Shown: positions 38,524 through 47,513 of the stretch, one piece after another
Position numbering within the stretch: the stretch's first letter is position 1
How the letters are laid out: the number at the start of each line of letters is the position of its first letter
Source of the DNA: Oceanisphaera avium
GTDB taxonomy: Bacteria; Pseudomonadota; Gammaproteobacteria; Enterobacterales; Aeromonadaceae
DNA length: 64,000 bases
Assembly (NCBI RefSeq): GCF_002157875.1
Contig: NZ_CP021376.1
Location: 1,598,501 to 1,662,500 of the forward strand
Reading direction: 5' to 3'
Program-made: the position numbers and the translations under genes
The notes under the pieces: model-generated
What the model was told of the DNA's origin: nothing
The model's database searches: none
What the model saw: only the letters and a program-made list of their open reading frames with translations

Positions 38524-38591
38524 CATTAACGCTGTGCTCCCTACATTTAGCCGTTTTGCTAGCTTCGCTTAAGATCCATAAATGAACGGCC

Positions 38592-38624
38592 GGTGACACA
38601 CCCTTTAGCGTGTCACCTTTTTTT
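38592..38624 (+). terminator. Terminator after hiuH
   Basis: GGTGACAC (38592-38599) pairs with GTGTCACC (38610-38617), followed by T7. Confidence 0.85.
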
Positions 38625-38646
38625 ACGTGCCATTAATGGATTAGCT

Positions 38647-39597
38647 TTATTCGCCGCGTAATTTTTTTAAGCGATTTTCAATGGAGGGATGGGTAGAAAA
38701 AAGCGAGTCGCCTTTACTAAAAATATAGGCGGCGGCGCGATATTTCTCAGTAAAAGACTCATACTCTTCTTCTTGCTCTGGCTGTTGTGCGTAATCACCT
38801 GAGATTTTTTGCAAAGCAGAAATCATCGCCTGATTATCGCCGGTTAATTGTACCGCCGCCGCATCGGCCATGTATTCTCGGGTGCGCGATAAATATAAAT
38901 ACAGTACTTGCGTGATCACCGGCAACACAAAATTCAACACTAATAAAATCAGTTTGGCTTTATTGGCATTATTATTTCTACTGCGAGAAAAGAAAAATAG
39001 CCGCCCTAAAATATTGGTAATGGTTAGAATAACGTTCGCTAAAATACCCACATATAAGGTGAGCTTAGAGTCACCATGTAAAATATGACCAATTTCATGG
39101 GCGATCACTGCCTGCACTTCACTGCGCGTTAGCTTGGCTTGTAAGCCTGAAGTCACCGCGACTAAAGCGTTATTCGCATTCCAGCCCGCAGCAAAGGCAT
39201 TCATCTGGGCGCTTTGCATAATATAGACCTTTGGCACATAGCCTAAATTAGCACTAATAGCCATTTCCTCAACCATATTAAGCACTTGGCGATCGTTATC
39301 GCTTAAGTCCGAGTCAGGCGTTAATAAACGATAATGCGAGCCAGATAGCATCATCTTATGGCCAAATTTACTGATAATAATAATACCGACTAAGGTGCAG
39401 GTCATAATACCTAGCGTAATATAAGGAATAGCCGCCAACGTTAGATACAGCTGCATATCATAAAGAAGACCATTATTTGATAAGGGGCGAAAGGCGATAT
39501 CCGATAATAGCCCCACCACCAACATAATGGCGATATAACTCAGCACTACTAGCTTGGTTTTTCGATTGTTAATCTTAATTGCTTGTCTAAAGTCCAT
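38647..39597 (-). CDS. M48 family membrane metalloprotease (HtpX-like)
   Basis: A 316-residue membrane protease. Two hydrophobic segments precede the zinc motif IAHEIGHILHGDSKL, and a later pair brackets the third ligand region (YLSRTREYMADAAAV). The N-terminal half resembles HtpX-type proteases of membrane quality control, but this is the LemA-associated group rather than HtpX itself. The start at 39597 (MDFRQAIKIN) is chosen over one four codons earlier. It lies behind lemA, but a terminator separates them. Confidence 0.87.
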   Translation of the reverse strand: MDFRQAIKINNRKTKLVVLSYIAIMLVVGLLSDIAFRPLSNNGLLYDMQLYLTLAAIPYITLGIMTCTLVGIIIISKFGHKMMLSGSHYRLLTPDSDLSDNDRQVLNMVEEMAISANLGYVPKVYIMQSAQMNAFAAGWNANNALVAVTSGLQAKLTRSEVQAVIAHEIGHILHGDSKLTLYVGILANVILTITNILGRLFFFSRSRNNNANKAKLILLVLNFVLPVITQVLYLYLSRTREYMADAAAVQLTGDNQAMISALQKISGDYAQQPEQEEEYESFTEKYRAAAYIFSKGDSLFSTHPSIENRLKKLRGE

Positions 39598-39619
39598 AAG
39601 CGCTACCACAAAAATGATT

Positions 39620-39642
39620 TAAAAAAGCCCCTTCTCGGGGCT
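39620..39642 (-). terminator. Terminator between lemA and the M48 protease gene
   Basis: On the minus strand AGCCCC-GAGAA-GGGGCT followed by T5-6. It lies 6 bases past the lemA stop, inside the lemA-protease gap. Confidence 0.75.
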
Positions 39643-39647
39643 GTTAT

Positions 39648-40217
39648 TTAAAACTGTACGCGGCGGGCCTCTTCACTTTTAATAGTGGCTTCATCTAAAG
39701 ACCAATACTCAAAGTTATGATTAAGGTTACTAAAGAGACTAGGAATAATCAGGCTTGGAAAACTACCCTTAGCCACATTGTAGCGTTCTATGGCATTATT
39801 AAAGGCTTTCTTTGCAAAGGATAATTTATTTTCTGTGGACACAATTTCTTCTTGCAGCTGTCTCATATTACGATCGGACTTTAGCTCAGGATAACTTTCT
39901 ACGGCGACGTTAATAGAGCCACTGCTCACCATTTTCGATAAGTCATCTTGCGCTTGTTTCACCGCATGCGGTGACGCGCTAGGGTCCAGCGTTTTAGCCC
40001 GCAGTGCCGTCACTTGCGTAAATACCTCACTTTCATGCTCAAGGTAGCGGTTAACGGTCGCAATTAAACTATCAAACACTTTACCTCGTCTATCTAATTG
40101 CACTGAGATTTCTTTCTCTGAGTTATGTACCGCCTCAATAAGCTTAACAAAATTATTATAGGCGGCGATAAACCACACTATGATGGCAATAACGACGATA
40201 ATTAAAATGATTTCCAT
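39648..40217 (-). CDS. lemA: LemA family protein
   Basis: A 189-residue protein with an N-terminal membrane anchor (MEIILIIVVIAIIVWFIAAYNNFV) and a long helical bundle: EKEISVQLDRRGKVFDSLIATV, SYPELKSDRNMRQLQEEI and the conserved SFAKKAFNNAIERYN. LemA proteins often pair with M48 membrane proteases; their role is unknown. The chosen start at 40217 begins exactly at the anchor; the longer frame adds 36 unlikely residues. Confidence 0.9.
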   Translation of the reverse strand: MEIILIIVVIAIIVWFIAAYNNFVKLIEAVHNSEKEISVQLDRRGKVFDSLIATVNRYLEHESEVFTQVTALRAKTLDPSASPHAVKQAQDDLSKMVSSGSINVAVESYPELKSDRNMRQLQEEIVSTENKLSFAKKAFNNAIERYNVAKGSFPSLIIPSLFSNLNHNFEYWSLDEATIKSEEARRVQF

Positions 40218-40295
40218 AAGACCTCGATAGATAAAAGGCGAACACTCGCCTTGGCAAGTCATTGTGCATGTTAGTATAGGTAATAAGTGCCTGTA

Positions 40296-40322
40296 AGAAA
40301 AAGAGCAGCTAAGCTGCTCTTT
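40296..40322 (-). terminator. Terminator after pntB
   Basis: AAAGAGCAGCT-A-AGCTGCTCTTT; on the minus strand the stem is followed by TTTTTCTT. Confidence 0.85.
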
Positions 40323-40347
40323 CATCTATCTTAATTAAGTCTCTTTA

Positions 40348-41727
40348 TTACCAAGATTTTAAAATTTTATCGACGCTATCTTTGGCATCACCAAAGAGCA
40401 TAACGCTGTTATCACGATAAAATAGCGGATTTTGCACGCCTGCATAGCCAGTGCTCATGGAGCGTTTAAATACCACTACCTGCTGCGCTTTCCAAACCTC
40501 CAGTACTGGCATGCCAGCAATCGGGCTACTGGGATCTTCTGCCGCAGACGGATTAACGGTGTCATTCGCACCAATCACTAATACAGTATCAGTGCTTGCA
40601 AAGTCGTCGTTAATTTCCTCCATTTCCAGCACTATGTCATAAGACACTTTCGCTTCTGCTAGCAGTACGTTCATGTGTCCTGGCAAACGCCCCGCCACCG
40701 GATGAATGCCAAAGCGTACCTTTATTCCCGCCGCTTGTAACTTAGCAACCAGCTCGGCTACAGGATACTGAGCTTGAGCCACCGCCATGCCATAGCCTGG
40801 AGTAATGATCACCGAGTCGGAGTTTTTTAATATCTCAGTGACGTCTTGCGCGCTCACTTCTTTGCACTCGCCTTGCTCATCTTGTTCATTATCTGTGGTA
40901 ACGATATCGGCGCCAAAACCACCGGCAATGACAGAAACAAAAGAGCGATTCATGGCTTGGCACATAATATAAGAGAGAATGGCACCACTTGAACCCACTA
41001 AAGCACCGGTGACAATCAGCAAGTCATTAGACAACATAAAACCTGCCGCCGCCGCTGCCCAACCTGAATAAGAGTTAAGCATGGAGATCACCACTGGCAT
41101 ATCGGCACCGCCAATACTGGCCACCAAATGCCAACCAAAGGCGAGTGCAATCGCTGTCATCACAAACAGTGGGAAGGTCGAGCCCTCTGCCTGTACAAAC
41201 CAGATTAATAATAGGGCAGATAAAATCAGCGCCAATAAATTAAGCTTATGGCGGTGCGGCAATTGCAACGGCTTAGAAGAAATTGAGCCGCGTAATTTAC
41301 CAAAGGCAACAAGGGAGCCAGTAAAGGTAACAGCACCAATAAAGACGCCTAAAAATATCTCAATATTATGAATATTGAGCATGGCGCCCACCATGGGCTG
41401 ATATTCCATATAGGTGTTAAAGCCCACAAACATGGCCGCAAGTCCGACAAAGCTGTGCAAAATAGCAATCAGCTCGGGCATTTGCGTCATTTCAACTTTT
41501 AGCGCTAAGCGAATACCAATAGCAGCCCCAATAATCATGGCCAGCAAGACCCAGCCAATTCCGGTGACGGCAGGATTAAAGATAGTCGCCACTAAAGCGA
41601 TAGCCATACCGGCAATACCGTACCAATTACCCGACTTAGCCGACTCTTGTTTAGATAACCCAGCCAAGCTCATAATAAACAGCACGGCGGCCACTATATA
41701 GGCGGCAGTTACAACTCCATGTGACAT
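40348..41727 (-). CDS. pntB: NAD(P) transhydrogenase subunit beta
   Basis: PntB, 459 residues, the proton-channel and NADP-binding subunit of the membrane transhydrogenase that makes NADPH from NADH. About eight to nine membrane segments fill residues 1-270; the NADP domain follows with [43 protein letters not shown] and [14 protein letters not shown]. It starts 4 bases after pntA and ends with a terminator. Confidence 0.97.
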   Translation of the reverse strand: MSHGVVTAAYIVAAVLFIMSLAGLSKQESAKSGNWYGIAGMAIALVATIFNPAVTGIGWVLLAMIIGAAIGIRLALKVEMTQMPELIAILHSFVGLAAMFVGFNTYMEYQPMVGAMLNIHNIEIFLGVFIGAVTFTGSLVAFGKLRGSISSKPLQLPHRHKLNLLALILSALLLIWFVQAEGSTFPLFVMTAIALAFGWHLVASIGGADMPVVISMLNSYSGWAAAAAGFMLSNDLLIVTGALVGSSGAILSYIMCQAMNRSFVSVIAGGFGADIVTTDNEQDEQGECKEVSAQDVTEILKNSDSVIITPGYGMAVAQAQYPVAELVAKLQAAGIKVRFGIHPVAGRLPGHMNVLLAEAKVSYDIVLEMEEINDDFASTDTVLVIGANDTVNPSAAEDPSSPIAGMPVLEVWKAQQVVVFKRSMSTGYAGVQNPLFYRDNSVMLFGDAKDSVDKILKSW

Positions 41728-41731
41728 ATGA

Positions 41732-43258
41732 TTAGCCCTTCCTAAACATTTTTAGCATCCGGTGCGTAACGGTAAAGCCGCCAAACACGTTAATAGAAGC
41801 AATTAAGATGGCAATGAACGCCAATACACTAATAAAGCCGCCGCTGCCCATTTGTGTTAATGCACCCACCACAATAATGCCCGAAATCGCATTCGTTACC
41901 GACATTAACGGCGTGTGCAGCGAGTGAGAAACGTTCCACACCACGTAGTAGCCCACAATGCAGGCTAAGATAAACACCGTAAAGTGGGATAAAAATTCCG
42001 CCGGTGCCACCGCGGCTAACCAGGCAAATAATAAGGCGCCGATGCCGGCGGCATAATATTTAGCATTATTGGCAGGCTTGGCGGGGCGCTCTGTAGGCGC
42101 AATTGGCATCGCTTTCGCTTTTGGCGTCGCAGAGACGCTAATACTCGGAGGAGGAAAGGTAACTTCGCCAGCTTTAAGCACTGTCATATTGCGCAGCACC
42201 ACATCATCAAAGTTAACGTCAATTTGGCCATCTTTAGTTTTACAAAGTAGCTTGGCAAGATTGACCAGGTTGGTGGCATATAAGGTAGAAGACTGAGTAG
42301 GTAAGCGGCCATTAAGATCCGTATAACCAATTATTTTAACGCCATGCTCAGTAACAAAGAGTTTATCAGGCTGAGTAAGCGCACAGTTACCTCCATTTTG
42401 CGCGGCAAGGTCGACAATCACCGAGCCTGGCTTCATTTGCGCAACCATCTCAGCGGTAATTAGCGTGGGTGCCGGTCGGCCAGGAATAAGCGCAGTAGTG
42501 ATAATAATATCGACTTCTTTCGCTTGTTGCATAAAGAGCGCCATTTCGGCATCAATAAAGGCTTGGCTCATTTCTTTGGCATAGCCATCGCTAGAATTGG
42601 CGTCTTCTTGGTAGTCCAACTCCAAAAACTCACCGCCCATGGAGTTGATTTGTTCTTTTACTTCAGGACGGGTATCAAAGGCGCGCACCACAGCGCCTAA
42701 TGAGCCTGCAGCCCCGATGGCGGCCAAGCCGGCAACACCGGCGCCTATCACCAGCACTTTAGCCGGTGGTACCTTGCCAGCGGCGGTAATTTGGCCCGTA
42801 AAAAACCGTCCAAATTCATGTGCCGCTTCAATCACTGCCCGATAACCGGCAATATTTGCCATTGACGATAGCGCATCTAGCGATTGTGCGCGCGAGATCC
42901 GCGGCACCATATCCATCGCTAATACAGTCACGCCTTTAGCTTGTAATTGTTCTATTAATTGTGGATTTTGTGCCGGCCAAATAAAGCTCACTAAGGTGGT
43001 GCCCGCTTGTAGCTGTTCAATTTCCGCCGGGCTTGGCGCATTTACTTTATAGATAATCTCAGCTTGCCAAACTTTTTCGGCACTCACTAATTCTGCGCCC
43101 GCCGCTTGATAGGCGCTATCTTCAAAACTGGCTTTAAGACCGGCGCCTTGTTCAATGCTTACCTCAAAGCCCAGTTGGCGCAGTTGCTCAACCGACTTAG
43201 GGGAAGCCGCAACACGCGTTTCCCCGATCAGGGTTTCCTTTGGAATTGCGATTAACAT
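41732..43258 (-). CDS. pntA: NAD(P) transhydrogenase subunit alpha
   Basis: PntA, 508 residues, binds NAD(H) in its cytoplasmic domain ([49 protein letters not shown]) and carries four membrane helices at the C-terminus (about 400-500). It partners with PntB in a two-gene operon. An Ala/Pro/Lys-rich linker (near 370-395) joins the parts, as in E. coli. Confidence 0.97.
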   Translation of the reverse strand: MLIAIPKETLIGETRVAASPKSVEQLRQLGFEVSIEQGAGLKASFEDSAYQAAGAELVSAEKVWQAEIIYKVNAPSPAEIEQLQAGTTLVSFIWPAQNPQLIEQLQAKGVTVLAMDMVPRISRAQSLDALSSMANIAGYRAVIEAAHEFGRFFTGQITAAGKVPPAKVLVIGAGVAGLAAIGAAGSLGAVVRAFDTRPEVKEQINSMGGEFLELDYQEDANSSDGYAKEMSQAFIDAEMALFMQQAKEVDIIITTALIPGRPAPTLITAEMVAQMKPGSVIVDLAAQNGGNCALTQPDKLFVTEHGVKIIGYTDLNGRLPTQSSTLYATNLVNLAKLLCKTKDGQIDVNFDDVVLRNMTVLKAGEVTFPPPSISVSATPKAKAMPIAPTERPAKPANNAKYYAAGIGALLFAWLAAVAPAEFLSHFTVFILACIVGYYVVWNVSHSLHTPLMSVTNAISGIIVVGALTQMGSGGFISVLAFIAILIASINVFGGFTVTHRMLKMFRKG

Positions 43259-43470
43259 AATAAATCCCTATTTAATGTCGATATCACGGTTTAGCGAGTG
43301 GCTATTAGCAGCATTGATAATAGCCAACCTACCGTTACCCCATATCTTGCATCCTTAAGCTATGCACTTAGCTAAGTTAGCATTCTTCCTTTAATAATGG
43401 AGGAAGGATTTAGTGGCTGAGATCACAAAAAGCACAGACTAGCTCTTCTCTTTTCATCGGCGCGAGAAGT

Positions 43471-43511
43471 AAAAAGCCCAAGACTGACAATAAGTTAGTC
43501 TTGGGCTTTTT
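43471..43511 (-). terminator. Terminator after the Nramp-family gene
   Basis: AAAAAGCCCAAGACT (43471-43485) pairs perfectly with AGTCTTGGGCTTTTT (43497-43511), loop 11 bases, with A/T tracts on both sides. Confidence 0.92.
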
Positions 43512-43554
43512 GACTAAAAGTAACAAAGTGAAAGCAGGCTGTTAGGTAAGATTA

Positions 43555-44847
43555 TTACTTTACCAACAAATACCAATAGCCAAATAATAAATTGAAACCG
43601 GCAAAGAACAAAATACCCAGCCAACTTAATACGCGCATTCCTAAGCCTAAACGATGGCGCTCGGGCACTACAGATAAATGCATTAATCGATAATTTAGCC
43701 AAGCAAAAACCAAAGCACTAATAAAGGCCGAAATCATGGCAAACTCGAGCATGGCTAATAAGGCGCCTTTAAAAAACATAATAATAAAAGCGCTAATAAT
43801 GCCCATGGCAATCATTAAGGGATAAGTAAAGCGACTCCCTGTACCGGTGGGGCCACTGCCTTGCGGTTGGCTAAATTGCACAAAGCATTCACTAATAGCA
43901 CGGCTATAGCCGTCTAATACGGTGACTGTGGTAGAAAACATACATAAAAAAGCGATAGAAGCGATCAGCCAGCGGCTCCACTCGCCCATGACGCTGGCAT
44001 ACACATCCACTAGTTGATGAGCAAAACCAATGCCTGAGCTGGCCAGACTAATACCACTGCCATGTAACACCAGCGCGCCGAGCGCCACAAAAGCCAGCGC
44101 TAATAAGGTGGAGGTAAAATAACCCACGTTAAAATCCACCAGCGCATCTTGGTAGTCTAGGTTCTTATTTAGCGCTTTTTTCTGGCGCAACCACACACTG
44201 TTCCACGTTGATAACTCGATGGGCGCCGGCATCCAGCCCATTAGCGCGACTAAAAAACCTACCGAAGCTAAATTCCACGGGCTAGGAGAGATAAAATCAG
44301 CAGGCGCTACGCCACCTTTATTTAGCGCTAGGCACACTGCCGCTATCGTAGCGATGGCTAAGCCCACTATAATCCACTTAGTGACTTTATCGAGTGTTTT
44401 ATAATGACCCGTAAGCAAAAATATTAAGGAGCCGGTCAGTACTATCATGCTGAGCTGGGTGACCGTTAAGCTATCGCCAATAAATAAGCCCAAAATACTG
44501 CCACATAACATGGCCACCCCAGCAGTACTAATCACCGAAGCCACTACATTAAGCACACTAAATAAATAGAGGTAGCCTCGGCCTATGCGATCATAACCTT
44601 GAATAAGCGTTTCATCGGCAGCCATGGTGTAGCGAGCACCAATTTGAAAGAAAGGATACTTAAGCACATTCACTAATAAAATTAAGCCCACTAATTGCCA
44701 GCCATAAATAGCACCCGCTTGGGTAGAGGCCACTAGATGAGAGCCACCAATGGCTGCTGCCGCGCCTAAAATACCGGGGCCTAAGACTTGCATATAATGA
44801 CCGAGACTGCGCGAGCCGGCTTTAGTTTCACTGATTGCCTGTGCCAT
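43555..44847 (-). CDS. Nramp-family transporter with an altered metal site
   Basis: A 430-residue protein with about eleven membrane segments and the Nramp layout. The hallmark DPGN of the first helix, aligned through the preceding GPG, is replaced by GGSH (residues 34-37), and the helix 6 MPH is MPA (LMGWMPAPIE). Canonical Nramp metal ligands Asp and Asn are thus changed, while the helix 6 methionine remains. The substrate is therefore uncertain: manganese or iron is not implied. It stands alone with its own terminator. Confidence 0.8.
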   Translation of the reverse strand: MAQAISETKAGSRSLGHYMQVLGPGILGAAAAIGGSHLVASTQAGAIYGWQLVGLILLVNVLKYPFFQIGARYTMAADETLIQGYDRIGRGYLYLFSVLNVVASVISTAGVAMLCGSILGLFIGDSLTVTQLSMIVLTGSLIFLLTGHYKTLDKVTKWIIVGLAIATIAAVCLALNKGGVAPADFISPSPWNLASVGFLVALMGWMPAPIELSTWNSVWLRQKKALNKNLDYQDALVDFNVGYFTSTLLALAFVALGALVLHGSGISLASSGIGFAHQLVDVYASVMGEWSRWLIASIAFLCMFSTTVTVLDGYSRAISECFVQFSQPQGSGPTGTGSRFTYPLMIAMGIISAFIIMFFKGALLAMLEFAMISAFISALVFAWLNYRLMHLSVVPERHRLGLGMRVLSWLGILFFAGFNLLFGYWYLLVK

Positions 44848-44984
44848 CTGACTATCCTGTAATGAGCTTAAATTAATGCGTTTAAAGTAGGAGGGCAGTG
44901 ATATTATCAGTTTTAATCGCCCTACTCTGTATTTGGCGAACAGTTTGCTTAAGTAATAAAACCTGTCAGCTTATGGGTTCACAA

Positions 44985-46193
44985 CTATTGTGCGCCCCAT
45001 GCATTACCGGTTAACCATACACCCGCTATGGGTTGGCTGCCTTGTAAGGTAAAAGGAATGGACTCCATCACGCCTGACTTATTCACCTGTAGAGCCAAAT
45101 GCAAATGCGCTCCTGAGGTATAACCTGTATTGCCTGAGGCGGCAATGGCTTGGCCTAGTCGTACTTGCTCGCCCTTAGCGACGCGTATTGAGCCTGTTTT
45201 AAGATGAGCATAAAGCGCCACTGTGCCATCACTATGACGAATCCGCAGATGGTTGGCTTTGCCTCTAAACTTTTCATCTAACCCTCCCCCTTGGTGGTGA
45301 TCAACGGCCGCTACCACTACGCCAGCACGGCTAGCATACAAAGGTGTGCCCACAGGTAATGCCAAATCCAGCGCATAACGAGTGGCGGGTTTATTATGGC
45401 TAAAATCACCATTAAAGCCTTGAGCGATAAGGTAGGAGCCAATAACAGGCGCAGCTAAATCGTGAGCGCTTTTATAATAAACATGACGCTGTTGAGTAGC
45501 CCGATAGCTTAAATTTAAACTGGAGTTTTGTAAGCTAGGCGCCTGAGAAGGAGGAAAATAGGCCGCCGTTTTTTCAATAACACTCGGCTCATGAACGTTA
45601 GGCACAGTGGCCTGTATATTTTGTGCAGGCTGGTCACCGTATAAATAAGAAAAGCCATATTGATAATGCCAATCACCCGCCTGCTTTGGCGCTAGCTTAC
45701 CAATTAAGGTTTCCGCACTGGCGGGTAACAAGAGCGCTTGCTGCAGCGCCACCGGAATCGCCACATTATGCTGCTGAGTAAATTGAGGGACGAGAGTGAT
45801 GGCGACATTTAACCGATTAAGCATCCAGATATAATGGCCGTCTGCGCGCTCTTCAATGCGCATTAACACACCATTACGATTATGAGCGTGCTCTTCACCA
45901 CTTTCGGGCAAAGGCTTTATTTTAAAGGTGTGGTTATCAAGATAATGCACCATACGATTCGCATCATGATAACGATAGCGCTCAGCTTGTGCAGGTTGTA
46001 CTACTATTAGCAGCCCCCATAAACAAACAATGACTGCGCGCTTTATGACTAATTGCGCTGTTAATAATGGCGCTAACTTAATAACTAAAGAAGAGAATAC
46101 AGCCTTAGGTAATAATGCGATAAGCGAAGTAATCATTATCTTATATAAACGCAGCGGCTTATTTATTTGAATAACATCCCTGAACACGCCCAT
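44985..46193 (-). CDS. M23 family metallopeptidase, exported
   Basis: A 402-residue protein. An N-terminal part of about 70 residues contains a hydrophobic stretch (VIVCLWGLLIVVQPAQA) that looks like a signal sequence, so the true start may be internal (an ATG lies at codon 20). A middle domain follows, then an M23 core near residues 270-380: FSHNKPATRYALDLALPVGTP, VALYAHLKTG and GAHLHLALQV. The first ligand histidine would be in FSHN, spaced further from the Asp than in lysostaphin-type enzymes, as in a known sub-branch. Probably cleaves cell-wall crosslinks. Confidence 0.8.
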   Translation of the reverse strand: MGVFRDVIQINKPLRLYKIMITSLIALLPKAVFSSLVIKLAPLLTAQLVIKRAVIVCLWGLLIVVQPAQAERYRYHDANRMVHYLDNHTFKIKPLPESGEEHAHNRNGVLMRIEERADGHYIWMLNRLNVAITLVPQFTQQHNVAIPVALQQALLLPASAETLIGKLAPKQAGDWHYQYGFSYLYGDQPAQNIQATVPNVHEPSVIEKTAAYFPPSQAPSLQNSSLNLSYRATQQRHVYYKSAHDLAAPVIGSYLIAQGFNGDFSHNKPATRYALDLALPVGTPLYASRAGVVVAAVDHHQGGGLDEKFRGKANHLRIRHSDGTVALYAHLKTGSIRVAKGEQVRLGQAIAASGNTGYTSGAHLHLALQVNKSGVMESIPFTLQGSQPIAGVWLTGNAWGAQ

Positions 46194-46242
46194 ATTTTCA
46201 TCCTTTGAAAGGTGTGCAAGCTTTGATTATAACGACAAGCCG

Positions 46243-46713
46243 CTAGTCGTACACCTTAAACGCCATTAACACTGCATCTTCCCAGCCCTTTGCCGTGGGA
46301 TAATAATCATGGCGCACACTATATTCTTGATAATCCATGGCGGCATATAAGGCTTGGGCACCGATATTAGATGCGCGTACCTCTAACCAGTGTTGAGTAA
46401 TATCGCGCTCGCGACACAAGCGTAAATAATGAGTCATTAATTGACGACCTAGCCCTTGGCGCTGGGCGCTGGGAGCCACACAGATATTCATTAAGGTACT
46501 TTCATCTAGTACTTTGTCAGCTACAAAATAGCCCTGTAGGGTGCCTTTTGGCTCGAGCGAGGTCGCGGCTGTCCATAGCGAGCCAGTAAAGTAGCGTGCA
46601 CCAAAGCTACTGGCTAGCGTTTGGCGAGTCCAAGGGTGAGTATGAGCTTGATTTTCTAGCGCCTGCATCGCCGCTAAGTCTTCGGGGGTAAGTGCTCTAA
46701 ATAGCAATGACAT
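46243..46713 (-). CDS. rimI: Ribosomal protein bS18 alanine N-acetyltransferase
   Basis: RimI, 156 residues, acetylates the N-terminus of ribosomal protein S18. The GNAT acetyl-CoA motif is VAPSAQRQGLGRQLMTHYL, followed by WLEVRASNIGAQALYAAMDYQEYSVRHDYYP. Start at 46713 (MSLLFRALTPEDLAAM) is preferred; ATG 46725 is possible. It overlaps holD, as in E. coli. Confidence 0.93.
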   Translation of the reverse strand: MSLLFRALTPEDLAAMQALENQAHTHPWTRQTLASSFGARYFTGSLWTAATSLEPKGTLQGYFVADKVLDESTLMNICVAPSAQRQGLGRQLMTHYLRLCRERDITQHWLEVRASNIGAQALYAAMDYQEYSVRHDYYPTAKGWEDAVLMAFKVYD

Positions 46714-47062
46714 AAGCAATTCCATAACGCACGTTTTTGTGCAACTGAGAGCGGCCAATGCTCAGCATGCCAATGAAAATCAGCCAACCCTTTATCAATC
46801 TGAATACCTAATAACACCGGCGCGCTGGGCTTATTAGCAGCCAGCCAGTGACTTAGCTTCACCCAAGTGAGCTGTGCAGCAGGCAAAGCTAATGCCGCAC
46901 CCATATCTTGTAAAAACAGCGAAGACAGTGGGATATTATCGCCTACCACTATCAGCACTTCCCCTTTTGGAATTAAGGGAGCCGGCGCCAGCGGCAGGCG
47001 CTCGGGTGCGTGCATTGCCAAAGTGGTAAGTCTAAAAACTGCCAAAGTTGCGAATGGTTCAA
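46674..47062 (-). pseudogene. holD: DNA polymerase III psi subunit HolD, apparently frameshifted near its start
   Basis: From codons near 47040 to 46674 the frame encodes a psi-like protein (IPKGEVLIVVGDNIPLSSLF, SVAQKRALWNCLCHCYLEHLP). Upstream, another frame behind AGGAG and a TTG at 47062 gives NHSQLWQFLDLPLWQ, which resembles the psi N-terminus (E. coli WQLQQLGITQW). The two pieces join if one base is missing near 47027-47020, just before HAPERLPLAP. Psi links the clamp loader to chi, and its N-terminus makes that contact. The alternative is a short HolD starting at 47045 or 47015. A sequencing error is not excluded. Confidence 0.6.
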
Positions 47063-47084
47063 CGTCATCACTCCTTTGAAATGC

Positions 47085-47111
47085 AAAAAGCCAGCACTAG
47101 GCTGGCTTTTT
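47085..47111 (-). terminator. Terminator after tRNA-Trp
   Basis: AAAAAGCCAGC-ACTAG-GCTGGCTTTTT; on the minus strand it lies just beyond the tRNA-Trp 3' end and before holD. Confidence 0.9.
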
Positions 47112-47119
47112 ACAAAATG

Positions 47120-47196
47120 TGGCAGGGGTGGAGGGACTCGAACCCCCAGCCGTCGGTTTTGGAGACCGCCGTTCTACCAATTGGAACTACACCCCT
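47120..47196 (-). tRNA. tRNA-Trp (CCA)
   Basis: A 77-base cloverleaf on the minus strand: acceptor AGGGGTG / CACCCCT, anticodon loop CTCCAAA (anticodon CCA), T arm GGGGGTTCGAGTCCCTC, discriminator G and an encoded 3' CCA. Confidence 0.97.
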
Positions 47197-47297
47197 GCAA
47201 TACGAAGCGAATTATAGAGCAGCCTAGCTAAAGGTAAAGGCCTATTTAGCATAAAGTCGTTTGTTCGCTTAATCTTTCACCGAATTCATCAGATCTT

Positions 47298-47325
47298 TTG
47301 CTTCTGGCTGACATTTATCTATAAT
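47298..47325 (+). promoter_or_regulatory. Probable pyrBI promoter
   Basis: TATAAT at 47320-47325 preceded after 16 bases by TTGCTT at 47298-47303, placing transcription start near 47332, ahead of the leader. Confidence 0.55.
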
Positions 47326-47360
47326 CTGACCGATTAGCAAGCGCTTGGAGTGCAGTACCA

Positions 47361-47513
47361 ATGCTGATAGCATTATCTAGCTCACAATCTCATTTGGAAC
47401 TCGCTCAGCCTGTGTACCGCGAGCGCACAGGCGTTTGTAATCATCTAGCTCTAATAGCCCCACGCTGGGGCTTTTTTGTGGCCTTCACCTTACACCTGCA
47501 AGAGCGTCGCTGA
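47361..47513 (+). CDS. pyrL: pyrBI leader peptide, PyrL-like
   Basis: A 50-codon frame begins at ATG 47361, runs through the attenuator and ends with a TGA whose A is the first base of the pyrB ATG (TGATG). The peptide ends [16 protein letters not shown], reminiscent of the E. coli PyrL tail (RGGFFCPGVRR). In E. coli, translation of the leader close behind RNA polymerase prevents terminator formation when UTP is low. The arrangement of pause hairpin, terminator and translated leader is the same here. Confidence 0.75.
   Translation: MLIALSSSQSHLELAQPVYRERTGVCNHLALIAPRWGFFVAFTLHLQERR
47408..47432 (+). promoter_or_regulatory. Pause hairpin in the pyrBI leader
   Basis: GCCTGTG (47408-47414) pairs with CACAGGC (47426-47432) around 11 bases and is followed by GTTTGT; position fits the UTP-sensitive pause ahead of the attenuator. 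Confidence 0.6.
47456..47477 (+). terminator. pyrBI attenuator
   Basis: AGCCCC-ACGCT-GGGGCT followed by T6, ending 36 bases before pyrB and lying inside the leader reading frame. Confidence 0.85.
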
